Positions 22,461 through 33,329 of a DNA stretch of 64,000 nt are shown piece by piece. Source of the DNA: Gigaspora rosea (Eukaryota > Glomeromycota > Glomeromycetes > Diversisporales > Gigasporaceae); the NCBI GenBank assembly GCA_003550325.1, contig QKWP01000584.1:116092-180091 (forward strand), written 5' to 3'. A model generated the notes under the pieces. That model did no database searches and was not told the origin of the DNA. It worked only from the letters and a program-made list of their open reading frames with translations. The stretch's first letter is position 1, and each line of letters opens with the position of its first letter. The translations under genes and the position numbers were made by a program.

Positions 22461-22889
22461 ATGGAGATACTTGATAATAATATTGATCAAATTTTGGTAT
22501 AACAAAAATTGACATTAGCTCTCAATTTATGCCTAAAAGAATCAGTAAACCAACGGTTATTGAAATATTTATCGAGTGATGTATAGTTTGAGGTCACTAA
22601 TTTTATTGATGAACTAAAGGATTATGATGATTTATTTGTACCTATGAATGTTGATTGCGAAAAGGCGAATAAAGCCTGGAACAACGTTATCAATTTATTG
22701 GGTGAAAAATCTTTTTTATCAAGGCATCAATTAATTGAATTTATGATACTTGCTATACATGAAGTTGGTTTCCTCAATACAAATGAGACTACCTATTTAC
22801 TTGATCGATTACAAAATTCTGAAGACAACTTGTTAGCCAAAAGGTTCAATATACATAATGTAGATTTTATTTATATGATTTACTTGTAA
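22461..22889 (+). pseudogene. Unrecognised helical protein, two stops
   Basis: From ATG at 22461 one frame of about 142 codons runs to 22889 with in-frame TAA at 22500 and TAG at about 22584. The second half (VDCEKANKAWNNVINLLGEK, RHQLIEFMILAIHEVGF, TYLLDRLQNSEDNLL) looks helical, with no known domain. The following frames at 22954 and 23201 are on the same strand and similar in character, so this may be the N-terminal exon of the SPRY locus. Function unknown. Confidence 0.5.
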
Positions 22890-23963
22890 AAATTAAGACT
22901 TGTATTAGAAGTGAAAATTTTTTTATAGACGGGAACAGAATACTATAGTCAAAATGTTTTCTAAAGAAACATTTTCAACGGATCAGCAAGTTCTGGAATT
23001 TTTTAACCAATTTACAAGTGGGATTACTAATTTCAATTTTTTCGAGAATAGATTTTTTCTTGCAAGGCTTCAGCTTTTATTTACTTTATGCTCAATAAGG
23101 CAATCACAAGCACTGCAGGAAGCATTTTCAGATCAACCGATTTATGTTAAAAATATTGATAAAGAAAAAATAAATTCCTGATGGAAGTTTTTTTGTACAA
23201 TGTTTTCTAAAAGGATTTTTTTATCTATTCAACAAGTTTTTGGGGTTTTTTAACCAATTTATGAATGGAATTGTTGATCTTAATGAATCTGAAAATGCCC
23301 TTTTTCATGCAAAGCTTAGGTTTGCAAGTATTATATGTGTAAACTTTCAATCATTTACATCTCATCAAGAAATAATATTTTTAAGTGAGCAAATTTATAA
23401 TGATAAAGTATTAAGAGAGGAAGAAAAGGTGTATTTGCATAATTATCTTCAAATTGATTATAAAAATGATTTTAAAGATTCAGCTTTTAAAAGAGCTAAT
23501 AACAATTTTCTGAGATTACTATGGAATGTAGGCACTCTAATTAAATGGAACGCTGATGAAAAATCTTCTTTTTTAAATGTGGATTCAAATGGACTTGGAG
23601 TATATTTTATAGGTGAGAAAATACACTAATACTATATGTATTTTATGAGCGTTTAAAAGGCACTCGAAGTTTTTACCTAGGTAATTCTACAAACTAATAA
23701 AAAAAATATACCTTGCAACGTTTTTTCAAAATAAAAGGTCATGGCATTAATAATGACAATGTAATTTGTATGAATAATCCTATTCCATTAGAATGTAAAT
23801 TGTTTTACTTTGAAATTAGCGTTATAAATAGTGAAGAAAATGGGTATGATATAAACCGTTAGCAACTTTAAATAAGTTTCGTTTTCTTACATTTTCTTAA
23901 ATCTTTTGAAGAATTATTGCAATTGGATTTGCAAAAAATCAGCCGAATTAAATAAGTTACCCG

Positions 23964-24041
23964 GTAATAATATATTCTAATTTTTGTTTGCCGTAAAAAT
24001 ACATTTATTCAATACTTTATTTTCAATACTTTATTATTTAG
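23964..24041 (+). other. SPRY intron, 78 bases
   Basis: Donor CCCG|GTAATA and acceptor TTATTTAG|GATGTG. Removal joins LNKLPG to CDRNSWGYH in phase, as SPRY domains require. Confidence 0.75.
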
Positions 24042-24209
24042 GATGTGATAGGAATTCGTGGGGATATCATAGCGATGATGGTTGTTTATTTGATTGTTCA
24101 GAAATTGAAGAGCCATACGGACCTGAGTTCAAATCAGGAGATATTATCAGATGTTTTTTAAATTTTAGAAATAGCACTGTGTTCTATACTAAAAATGGAG
24201 TAAATTTGG

Positions 24210-24474
24210 GTAATTATTGTAAAGGAACATAATGAAATGATGGGTTCTATTTAACCTCCTAAACCCAATTATATTTGTTTATTATAAGCCTACCCCTAAA
24301 TCCTAACCCTAACCTTAAAAATGCTAAAAAAAATGCTCCCCAAAAATTTGTATTATTTGGTGGCTTGTCTATTTCAAATTATCTCACATTTCATTTTAAT
24401 CTGATCTCATTTTAATCTGTCACTATTATTATTTAATTGTGTGATAAAAGTTAATGCTTTTCATTATTTCTTAG
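24210..24474 (+). other. SPRY intron, 265 bases
   Basis: Donor TTTGG|GTAATT and acceptor TTTCTTAG|GAATTG. Removal joins GVNLG to IAFRDLE in phase. It contains a short telomere-like CCTAAATCCTAACCCTAACC near 24297. Confidence 0.75.
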
Positions 24475-25646
24475 GAATTGCGTTTCGAGATTTAGAAAAT
24501 TCGGTAGAAGATCCTTATTATCCTTGTATTGGAGTAAGTTCAAAAGGCAGGTCTATATCTATTGAGGCAAATTTTGGAAATAAAAAGTTTAAATATACAG
24601 CAATAGCTGATAATGATATTGATGATGATCGAGTAAAAGAAGAATGGATTAAAGCTTTTAAACGATGCGATAATAAAGACGTTATTGAGAATTTTGTAGA
24701 GACGTTAAATTCATTCGAAATTAACCCAAATGATAAGTTAAGATATAGTGCAAAAGCTAATTTTGTTATGGGAAAATATGAAGAAGCACTTGCAAATTTA
24801 AAAGATTTGCTTGAAATTGAGCATAACAATGCATTCGCATTGAGATATCGCGGAGAAACTTATTTTATATTGAATGAATATGAGAAATCAAACGTGGATT
24901 TAACAAAATTATTAGAAGTAAGCAAAGATGATGAATGGGCATCAAAAGCAAAGAAAGAATTTAAAAGGCGAAAAAAAAACCTTTTTAGAGGCAAATATAC
25001 GACGAGACTTCTTAATAGAAGCACAAACAGACTTTATATTTATGAAAGCGTTCTTCACGGCAGAATTACGCTTATTAGAAAAAGAAGAGAATTTAGAAGA
25101 AGAAGACGAATATACTTCAGAAAAAGAATTAGCTGAATCTATTGGTGAAAGTCTTGCAAAATTAGAAGCTGCAAAAGCAAAGACAGTAAATACGTTAGAT
25201 ATATTATGAGTATTAAAAGGTTTAGCAGAAGGAATGAAGAATGGATTATTCTTCATGTCAGAATTAGAAGGAAAGAAATTAAACAATGAGGTCCGGGGAA
25301 ATTTTGTCATAGCACTCGCGCTAACAAAAGAGAAAAAGAATATACACTTAGAATTATTAAAAAACGAAAAAAAATTCGAAATAGAAATGGGAGTAACGGA
25401 CGTGTGTATGCATACAGATATAATATTTTTATTTGCAAACTTTATAAAAGAATTACGAGCATCAGAAAATGCAAAGGAAAAAAAAGATATTGCAGAAGAA
25501 TATGCTACAAAACGAGAATTAGTGTCGTTAGTAAAAGAAGCAGAAAAAGAAAAACCCACATTATACAAAGATGATATACTTGAAGTGTTAAAACATTTAG
25601 GAAACCAATCAATGGTAGAATTTATATTTGAAAAAGAGGGAAAAAT

Positions 25647-26980
25647 ATGAAAAAAGAGCACTTGGGGAAATTAATCTATCTTATAGAAAAATGGGATGAA
25701 TGTAGGGTATGGGGAAAATATGGGAGATGTGAAAATTGTAAACAGGGTAACACATTTTATATCTGGTGTCAGAAGTGTGATTCCGATATAGCCGTTAATA
25801 ATGGATGTTCAAGTGGAGATAAAGACATTGATAACTGCATTAAAGAATTTCAGCGCAAAGCTACATTGCATGATGAGGTGATTGAATGGATTCCATTCAA
25901 TAAACTATGTAATATTAAAAAAAATTGGCGATGGGGGTTATGGAAAAGTGTTTTCAGCAACATGGGTGGATGGTGTACGGGTAATTGAACCCGATATCTT
26001 TTTGAATCATGTCTTTGAAATGTCACGTAAAGAATCTACAATTGCACTCAAAACCTTGCCTAATCCTAAACGAAGTTAAATTTGTTGTTTATTATCAATT
26101 AAAACAATTAATTAAGGTATATTAATATAAGTTTATATAATAAGTTCAAACATCATATGAAATGTAGATTAATGGGTAGTGAATTAGGAATATATGGATT
26201 AACTAAATGTACAGAAAATAATTTGCCACCTGAACTTAATGCTGGTGATTATCTGATGGTGCTTCAATTTTCTGATAAAGGAAGTCTTGATAAGTTTTTA
26301 AAAGAGAAATTTGGAGAACTTACATGGAAAGATAAATTATTTCAACTTATTTGTATAGCAAATGATTTAGAAAAAATTCACAAAGCAGGATATATACATG
26401 GCGATTTTCATAGCGGAAATATTTTGACATAAAATTGGTGAAACTATATTTTCTTATATAGCAGATCTTGGATTATCTAAAGAAATTGAAGAACAAAATC
26501 AGGAGGGTAAAATTTTTGGGGTTATGCCATATATTGCACCTGAAGTTTTACTAGGCAAACCATATACACCAGCAGCTAATATATACGGACTAGGTGTTAT
26601 TATGGCAGAAATGTCAACTGGGCAAAGACATTGTGATGGTCGTCTGTTCGATCATAGTCTGCGGTTGATATTTGCAGAGTATTACGACCAGAATTTGGTG
26701 ATGGAACTCCAGATTGCTACGTTAAATTAGCCAAAAAATGCATGGACCTAGATCCACAAAAACGGCCTACGGCCTACAGCTAATAATATTGCCTTAAATC
26801 TTTATAATCAATGGTGTCATATTAAAGGTTATCATTCTAATGATAAACTTGGTATAGCAAAGAAATTCTTGGATGCCGATAAAATTATCAAAACATTACT
26901 GATTAGCACACCAAAGCATCCGAAGAAAATGTACACAAGTAAAATTATTGACACTGAAGAAATAATTGTTCAAGGTATTT
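25647..26980 (+). pseudogene. TKL-like protein kinase with Cys-pair N-terminus, broken
   Basis: The N-terminal part has YGRCENCKQGNT and WCQKC, then IEWIPF, the usual lead-in of kinases expanded in Glomeromycotina. Kinase motifs across several frames: glycine loop IGDGGYGKVFSATW (about 25925), STIALKTL with the ATP-binding Lys (about 26040), NEVKF with the helix-C Glu (about 26075), YLMVLQFSDKGSLDKFL hinge region (26250-26310), catalytic loop HGDFHSGNIL (about 26400-26430), DLG in place of DFG (26465), YIAPEVLLGK (26527), YGLGVIMAEMSTG and CMDLDPQKRPT (about 26740). Frameshifts: A8 at 25917-25924, near 26055, near 26430, near 26665, and a 7-bp duplication at 26762-26775. It is dead as a kinase. 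Confidence 0.88.
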
Positions 26981-27279
26981 ATATTTCTAAAAATATTTCT
27001 GCATTACTATATTTGTAATAAATAGTTTTTTTTATATATTAGTTTCTAAAGAACCTGAACTTCCAATTTAAATTCGTAAGAAACAATCTGCAACGATAAA
27101 ATTTTATCTGAAATATAGTAGAAATTTGAACTCAGCCAAATGATCGAAATTTAAAGCATTCTACACAGAAAAAAGTTAGAAAAAAGTCAGCCAAAAAAAG
27201 GGTTAATTTGTCAAGACTTAGTCTTATTAATTTAAAATTAATTTTGAAAACAAATATATAAATATATAAGGGAGACAGG
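26981..27279. other. Region downstream of the kinase
   Basis: About 300 bases. A possible further exon reads VSKEPELP after TATATTAG at 27041, ending in a stop. Otherwise AT-rich with nothing recognisable. Confidence 0.4.
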
Positions 27280-27811
27280 GGTATTATGGACATGTTAAAG
27301 TTTCTACTAATAAAACTTTTTAATTATCAAATAGATTTTTATACAATTTTTATTATTTGAACTAATGCTTAATAAAGATAAATTACCATAAAAAAATCTT
27401 TATATCATATATTGTTTTATATTGTTTTAAATATAAATAATTAGTACACAAAATAGAATATAAAAACTAAATTTTAGAAGAAAGGAAGGTATTGTGGACA
27501 CATGAATAAAATTTGATCTACTGGTACGTTTTGGATGATTTTACCACCAAAATGACCGTCTCTGTGAGACGATTCTAACAAGCACAAAATCGTTAAAATC
27601 CAATCACATGATCCCAAGATCGTTAATTTGCAGATTTTAAAATAAATAAAAAATTTATATTTTGCATAAATAACGATATCTTGTGATCTAGTAATCAGAA
27701 TTGGATGATTTTTATACCATTCGATTCGTCTCTCTGAGACGAATCGAATGGTATAAAAATCATCCAATTTTGATCACTAGATCATAAGATACCCGCCATG
27801 TCCACAATACC
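27280..27811. mobile_element. Inverted-repeat element with a large central palindrome
   Basis: GGTATTATGGACATG at 27280 and GGTATTGTGGACA at 27488 both match the reverse complement of the right end (GGTATTGTGGACATGG at 27811). The element is either 532 bp or 324 bp, perhaps one inside a relative. GTCTC and GAGAC motifs occur at 27560-27575 and at the palindrome centre. No transposase. Target duplication not resolved. Confidence 0.65.
27678..27790. repeat. Near-perfect 56-bp-arm palindrome
   Basis: The arms pair almost base for base from ATCTTGTGATCTAGT to CACTAGATCATAAGAT, meeting at CGTCTC TCT GAGACG near 27734. The transcript or single strand would form a long hairpin. It is part of the element at 27280-27811. 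Confidence 0.85.
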
Positions 27812-28238
27812 ACCGCCTCAGAGAATTTACAGTAACTAGATATTTCTTTGCAATAAAGAATTATTCCACAAATTCAACAAATATCAGTAAAATTAAAGTA
27901 ATTTGTTATTTGACAAAAACAATAAGCAATCTTTTTTTTTTGTTAGAATTTCGTATGAACAACGATAATATTGCATAATTTTGCATAAAACAATATTTAA
28001 TAAATTATAATTTGTAAAAATAAATCTTTACTAGTATAGACTTTCGTATTGAAATTCCAATTTCTAAGTGAAGTTGTTTTTACAATTATTTTAAATGAAT
28101 TAACAAATTTGAGACAAGAGTTTTCTTGTTACAAATGAGTTAATTTATTAGTTATTCTTGAAGAATAATATAATAATTACTTATTTTTTTCAAAATATAA
28201 ATACCTAATCTTTTCAATTCTAATTATCAGGTCGAATT
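27812..28238. other. AT-rich gene-free stretch
   Basis: No frame or repeat recognised. The right edge reads TAATTATCAG|GTCGAATTATGG, which could be a splice acceptor for an upstream exon of the Sel1-like frame or simply its leader. Confidence 0.4.
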
Positions 28239-28791
28239 ATGGAACCAGAAAGTGTAAGTTGGGATGATTCTAGACTTACAACTGCGATTAAAGAATACAG
28301 CCAAGGAGAATATAATTTAGCTTTTAAAACTTTTAAAAGTCTAGCTAGTGAAGATTATGTGAATTCGGATAATAAAAGCGAAATTAAAATTTATGGTCAG
28401 GATACATTTTATTTAGCGCTTTGTTATATACATGGGCATGGTGTAAAACAAAATAAATCCTATGCTTTAAGCATCTCAAATCATTTATACGAAAAAAAAG
28501 TATGAAGATGCTTGGAATATTTATCGAGAACTAACTAAAGATGACGAGACAAAATTGAAAGCATTAATTAATATGGCAAATTGCTATCAAAATTACAATG
28601 GACCTGTTCAAAATGAAGACCTTTTTAAAGTTGCATTAGAACTTTACAATATAAAAAAATATAACGAGGCATTTAATATTTTTTCGAAGCTTACTTCTAG
28701 TAAAAACAATGAGTTTAAATTTCTTGCCACATGTTTTAAAGCATCTTACCATATTTCTGGATATAATAATATCATATCAACACTAAATTAA
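28239..28791 (+). pseudogene. Sel1/TPR-like repeat protein, frameshifted
   Basis: ATG at 28239. Sel1-like helices read RLTTAIKEYSQGEYNLAFKT, then LALCYIHGHGVKQNKSYAL, with the Gly-x-Gly turn of Sel1 repeats. In the A8 tract at 28492-28499 the frame shifts, and the other frame continues with YEDAWNIYRELTKDDETKLK, INMANCYQNYNGPVQ and YNIKKYNEAFNIFSKL to the stop at 28789-28791. Sel1 repeats form solenoids that bind proteins, and in these fungi they often sit C-terminal to kinases of the type found 1.2 kb upstream. It may therefore be the tail of that gene, cut off by the insertion at 27280-27811, or a separate small gene. The frameshift could also be a homopolymer error in the assembly. Confidence 0.6.
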
Positions 28792-29309
28792 TAAGTTAAT
28801 TTACCAACAAGAAATAAATAAAATTTTCAGAAGGAATGCTGTTCAGTTGCATTCGCCAGCAAATTTATTGTACTATAACTTAAATAAAATAAATGATCCA
28901 TGTATTTATTTTAATACGAGCATCAATTGTTATTTTCTTTATCGTTAAATTGTGGTTATTTATTTCATTTTGTTCAAACTATGTATTAGTATATTTCTAA
29001 ATATTTGCAAATTCTTGACCAAATCAATAATCCCACCAATTGTGCCTGGTTTATAAGTAATTGAAATATTAAATAGCCTTTTCAACTGAAAAAAAGGTTC
29101 AAATTTCTGATTCAAAATAAAAAGTTCTAAGCTTGTTCTTAAAGAATAAGGTTATTGTTACAAGTGACAAAAAAAGTTAGAAACAGACCATGAGCATTAA
29201 TTAAAAATGTGTTAATTTCTTTAAAAATCTTTAATTCTGGGTTTCAGGTGAATAATTAGGATGACAAAATTTAGATATCATATATTGCATCTCAAAATAG
29301 CGCGCACCC
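28792..29309. other. AT-rich gene-free stretch
   Basis: No coding frame, tandem unit or inverted ends recognised. Confidence 0.5.
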
Positions 29310-29317
29310 ATAGTAAG

Positions 29318-29457
29318 TAGTGATTCGGGCGAAATTAGTTTCCAAATCCAAATATTTCGCTCAAAAGAATTTTAATTTCGCCCTATAAATCCGAAACCCT
29401 CTGAAATTAGTTTCGCCCAATTTGATCTGCAAATGATTTGCAAATTCCGAAACACTA
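29318..29457. mobile_element. Small hAT-type MITE, 140 bp
   Basis: Ends TAGTGATTCGGG and, in reverse complement, TAGTGTTTCGGA, with an exact 8-bp duplication ATAGTAAG at 29310-29317 and 29458-29465. Internal TTTCGCCC and GGGCGAAATT motifs repeat in both orientations. Non-coding. Confidence 0.82.
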
Positions 29458-29465
29458 ATAGTAAG

Positions 29466-29840
29466 TGATATTTATTTATAGTAAACAAGGTTAAAAATGT
29501 AATGCTAAGGGAGCTTTTTATATAATTGTATTGATTAGTAAGAAATGATTAAGTTGCAAATATAATATCAAATAATCAAGAAGTTTGAATTATTTTTTTA
29601 TATATTACAAGTGTAAGTGGAGGCACTGCTAGCACCCCTTTAGTGATCATATTTATGATTTCAAAATAGTTATATGTTTAACTGGCTTAGTAATGCTGAA
29701 GGTTTGATATAAATTAGAGAGCTCTAATAAAGTTTTTAAGAAGAGATCAAAGGATTTCTCAGGTATGATATCTATATGCTACAAAGAATGATTTTAACAG
29801 AATGTTTTTGAATATTTTATTGGTTCATTTACTAAAAAGA
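29466..29840. other. AT-rich gene-free stretch
   Basis: Nothing recognised. It grades into the inverted array. Confidence 0.5.
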
Positions 29841-30316
29841 GTGATAATACAATATAAATAGTTGGAAGTTAGTTTGTATTGATATTGTTATAATTTTTAT
29901 AATAAGCTATAGTAAATATTCTTTTATAGAACTTATTTGCTATTCCAATAACTGCAGTATATGGTTAAGGGCATATGAGTTTGCATTAGAATTTTCATGA
30001 TTTCTACTATGATATATAAAAAATTCTGTTACAGAACCTACTCACTATTCTGGTGACTACAAATAATTAAGATTAAATTGTAATAGAATTGTTTTTTATG
30101 TAGTTTAGTTTAAATTAGTTTGCATTAGAGTTATTGTAATTTCTATCATGAGTTACTATAAGAATTTTGTTACAAAGCTTGCAATTTTGGTGACTATAGT
30201 ATATGGTTAAGTTTGTTTGTACTGAAATTATTATATTAGAATTATTGTAATTCTACTATAAGATACTGTATTATAAAACTTGTTATTTTGGCACTACAAA
30301 ATTGGTTAGGTTGAGG

Positions 30317-30611
30317 AGGACCCCGGACATATAGTACAGAGGTCATACGTTATGCAATTCAGCAAAACCCCCGAAATTTGAGAAGCAAAAAACAGTTTTT
30401 GGCAATTATCTTGGCATCCAGTGGTCCAATTTGAATAAACATTTTTTTAAAATGAAGCTCTCAGTGAGGCGCATCTAACAAAAAAAGTTCATTCAATTCT
30501 GATCACTGGATCAGAAGTTATTTAAGTAAATAGATTTTGACGTTTTCAGCAAATTAGGTCAAAATTGGCCAAAATCCAGTTATGACCTATATGAGAGATG
30601 TCCGGGGTCCT
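30317..30611 (+). mobile_element. hAT-type MITE, 295 bp, copy 1
   Basis: Ends AGGACCCCGGACATAT and, in reverse complement, AGGACCCCGGACATCT. Exact 8-bp duplication GGTTGAGG at 30309-30316 and 30612-30619, a sequence that belongs to the array unit. A second copy lies inverted at 31398-31693. Centre contains CTCTCAGTGAGGCGCATCTAAC. Confidence 0.92.
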
Positions 30612-31397
30612 GGTTGAGGTAGTTTGCACCTAAAATCATCTTAATTTTATGTGATTAAGAATAGTAAGCTTGTATTAAAATTTTAATTTTTATCATTACT
30701 GTTATAGCACTTGCATTCTAGTTTGTATTGATTTTATCATCAAAAGTTACTATTCCATTTGATTGTTTACATGATATACCAATTAATAATTTTTTGTAAC
30801 AAGAAATCTATATAAAGCCCTTTTAAATTTCTGAATATTTCTAAATTTCCTGAATACTTATTTCTGATTTCTCAGTTATCTCTTAAACCATTTGATATTC
30901 AAGGCAAATTTGCTCTGAATTTTACTATAAAAATATCTGTATCTATTTTTTTAAAATTAATATATTTAAATAAAAATTTTTTTGATAAAATTTGGAAGTA
31001 AAGATTATATTTTTTAAAATTTATATTAAAATTTTAGAACAAAAAATTTAACTTGCTTATAAGCCAAAAATATATAAATTTTAAAAAATTTTAACCAAAA
31101 AAATAATTATTCTATGATCATAATATATGAGCTGCATTGGGCAAACCTTACTTACTATTCTTGTAACTATGAAAAGTACTTAGGGTGTGTTAGTTTGCAT
31201 TGAAATTAACATGATTTATTCATAAGTCACTAAAAAATTATGTTACAAAACTTGCTTGCTATTCTGATTAAGTGAGTTTATATTAGCATTATTATGACTT
31301 TTATTTATTGTTGGTTATTGTAAACAAAATTCCATTACAGAATTTACTTATTATTCCAGTGACCTTAATTTTAGTTAATATTGGGTTAGTTTGTACT

Positions 31398-31693
31398 AGG
31401 ACCCCAGACATCTCTCATATAGGTCATAACTGGATTTTGGCCAATTTTGACCTAATTTGCTAAAAACGTCAAAATCTATTTACCTAAATAACTTCCGATC
31501 CAGTAATCAGAATTGAATGAACTTTTTTTTGTTAGATGCGCCTCACTGAGAGCTTCATTTTAAAAAAATTTCATTCAAATTGGACCACTGGATGCCAATA
31601 TAATTGCCAAAAACTGTTTTTTGCTTCTCAAATTTCGGGGGGGTTTTGCTGAATTGCGTAATGTATGACCTCTGTACTATATGTCCGGGTTCT
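31398..31693 (-). mobile_element. hAT-type MITE, 296 bp, copy 2 (inverted)
   Basis: The same element as at 30317-30611 in reverse orientation, a little diverged (for example TATAATTGCC for TATCTTGGC-side changes and one extra G in a G run). Exact 8-bp duplication TTTGTACT at 31390-31397 and 31694-31701. Different target duplications show that this is an independent insertion and not a duplication of the region. Confidence 0.92.
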
Positions 31694-32225
31694 TTTGTAC
31701 TAAAATTACCATTATTTCTATTGAGTTATTGTAAATAATTCTTTTACAGAACTTGCAATTCCAGAGATCACAATATGTGGTTAATTTGTATTGGAATTAT
31801 CATATACTCTACTTTAAATAATTTTATTACAGAAGCTACTCACTATTTCAGTATAAGGTAAATTAGTTTGCATTGGAATTGTTATAATTTTATCATGAAT
31901 TAAAAATTCTGTTACAGAACTTACTCGCTATTCTGGTGACTACAATATTGGTTAAGGTAAATTAATTTGCACATAAATTACTAAAAGAATTCTGTTATAG
32001 GACTTACTGCTATTCTGATTAAGATGAATCTACATTGGAATCATCATTTTTTTATTATGAGTTTTTAAACAAAATTCTGTTGCAGAACTTATTATTCTAA
32101 TGAATATAATATGTAGTTAAGCTTGAGTTAGTTTGCATTAAAATTGTCATGATTCCTTTTCAGTGATTTCTATTGTTAGTACTATAAAAGTTCTGTTGCC
32201 AAATTTATTATTATTCTTTGAACAC

Positions 32226-32489
32226 AAAGCATGAGATTCACCAATGCATTTTATTAATGTTATCTATAACTAAGTTAATAATATAAAAGATATGTAGAAC
32301 GCATAACACACAATAGTTAATTGACTTCAATTTTATTATGTGGAAGACTGTGAATGTCATAGTCAAGACATAACTTTGGACGTCTTTATTTCACAATATA
32401 CAGTACATTATTACTATAAAGTTTTGGAAGATAAAGTTTACATAGCAATGCATACATCTTATTATAGAATCAAAAGTCATCGAACTTAA
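32226..32489. other. Gene-free stretch
   Basis: No repeat or domain seen. A short minus-strand open frame (32391-32582) has no recognisable features. Confidence 0.4.
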
Positions 32490-33045
32490 AAATCTTATAA
32501 ATACAACCCGAATACAATAAAAAAATTTTGGGGCATAATTAGAACGAATTGATAATCCACACGCACAATTCATATAGTGCACACTAGAATTATAAAATTT
32601 TTATATAAAAATTTTTTCTGTTTAGTTTAAAAGGGAATGTGGAGGATCACGAGTAAGAATCCAACCAATAAATAAAATGTCTAACGTTTGATAATACATG
32701 TCATTACCACTACATACTTAAGTGCCATGAAACGTGTCACAAATTATAATCAAAAATCAATTTACAGAATTGGCACAATGATAAATGACCACGTTTGAGA
32801 TTTCGGTCAGTTCAAGAAATGAAAAATTGAACGCAGTAAACTCACGTGAGATGAATCATTGCCATTATTTGTCAAAATAAACAAAGCAAATTTGCAAATA
32901 TTTACTTAAAAAAATACAAAGCCCTATATTTTTTTTCTATAAATACAACACGAATTCGATAAAAAATTTTTTGGGGAACAGTACCAGAACTGATACGTAA
33001 CGCTCAAGCACTAGCAAAAGTACTATATAAAAATGTTGGAATAAA
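32490..33045 (+). repeat. Diverged direct repeat pair
   Basis: TAAATACAACCCGAATACAAT with an A run and TTTTGGGGCA (about 32495-32540) recurs as TAAATACAACACGAATTCGAT with TTTTTTGGGGAACA (about 32938-32980). Spacing is about 445 bp. Both continue with GAACTGATA-like and CACGCTCAAGC-like words. No coding sequence. Confidence 0.55.
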
Positions 33046-33205
33046 CAATTTCCTTTTTGGATAAAATGGGCAACTTGACGGCTCATGAGGATACACCAAA
33101 GCATTAATCAACAAATCGAAATTTGTAAATTTAAACAAACTTAGAAATAACCAGAAATTACCCGAAAATAAATATCAAGTAAAATGTTAATGTCGTTAAT
33201 TAATT

Positions 33206-33329
33206 AAAAAAATACATCGGAGCTGCTAAGTAAACCTTCCTTCAAGATTAACAAAAGTTGTCTAAAGAACAAATTTTGTTAAACTCGAAGGTTTACTTAG
33301 CACAAAATCCTGTTCTGATGTATTTTTTT
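33206..33329. mobile_element. Foldback MITE
   Basis: Arms of about 50 bp: AAAAAAATACATC at the left end pairs with GATGTATTTTTTT at the right end, and CTAAGTAAACCTTC pairs with GAAGGTTTACTTAG inside. About 124 bp, non-coding. Confidence 0.8.

Larger units (their letters stand above)
22954..25650 (+). pseudogene. SPRY-TPR protein gene, multi-exon, broken
   Basis: Two related N-terminal modules start MFSKETFSTDQQVLEFFNQF (22954) and MFSKRIF (23201, frameshift near 23240). The SPRY domain follows: LFYFEISVINSEENG (about 23800), IAIGFAKN (about 23920), WGYHSDDG and YGPEFKSGDIIRCFLNF (24060-24165), FYTKNGVNLG, then IAFRDLE and YYPCIGV (24475-24540). Introns of 78 and 265 bases fit GT-AG exactly. 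A TPR-like stretch has KANFVMGKYEEALANLKDLL and RGETYFILNEYEKSN (24750-24890). A charged helical part runs to 25650. Defects: stops near 23693, a one-base loss near 23940, a frameshift in A9 at 24971-24979, and TGA at 25207. SPRY and TPR mediate protein contacts. The end overlaps the kinase start as ATGA. Confidence 0.75.
29841..32225 (-). repeat. Satellite-like array in minus orientation
   Basis: Many diverged units of the same repeat seen at 4720-5809, here as its reverse complement: GTTAGTTTGCATTAGAATTATCATGATTTC, then GTTACTATAAAAAATTCTGTTACAG and AACTTACTATTCTGGTGACTACA. Clear units at 29860-30300, 30612-30760, 31140-31389 and 31702-32220. The array is split by two MITEs (30317-30611 and 31398-31693), and 30770-31130 is AT-rich without the modules. 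No coding sequence. Confidence 0.8.

Noticed and set aside
22500..22502. Alternative genetic code reading TAA/TAG as sense in the 22461 frame
   Set aside because: The other genes in the window end normally at these codons and nearby frames also carry frameshifts; simple decay explains it.
24297..24330. Telomere repeats (CCCTAA) here and at 26, 3330, 43890, 48979 and 52169
   Set aside because: Only one to three degenerate units each, inside a MITE arm, an intron or unique DNA. Not a telomere or an interstitial array.
24942..25661. 239-codon minus-strand open frame, Ser/Phe-rich
   Set aside because: It is antisense to the Lys/Glu-rich TPR-helical region of the SPRY gene; the composition is the complement of that coding strand.
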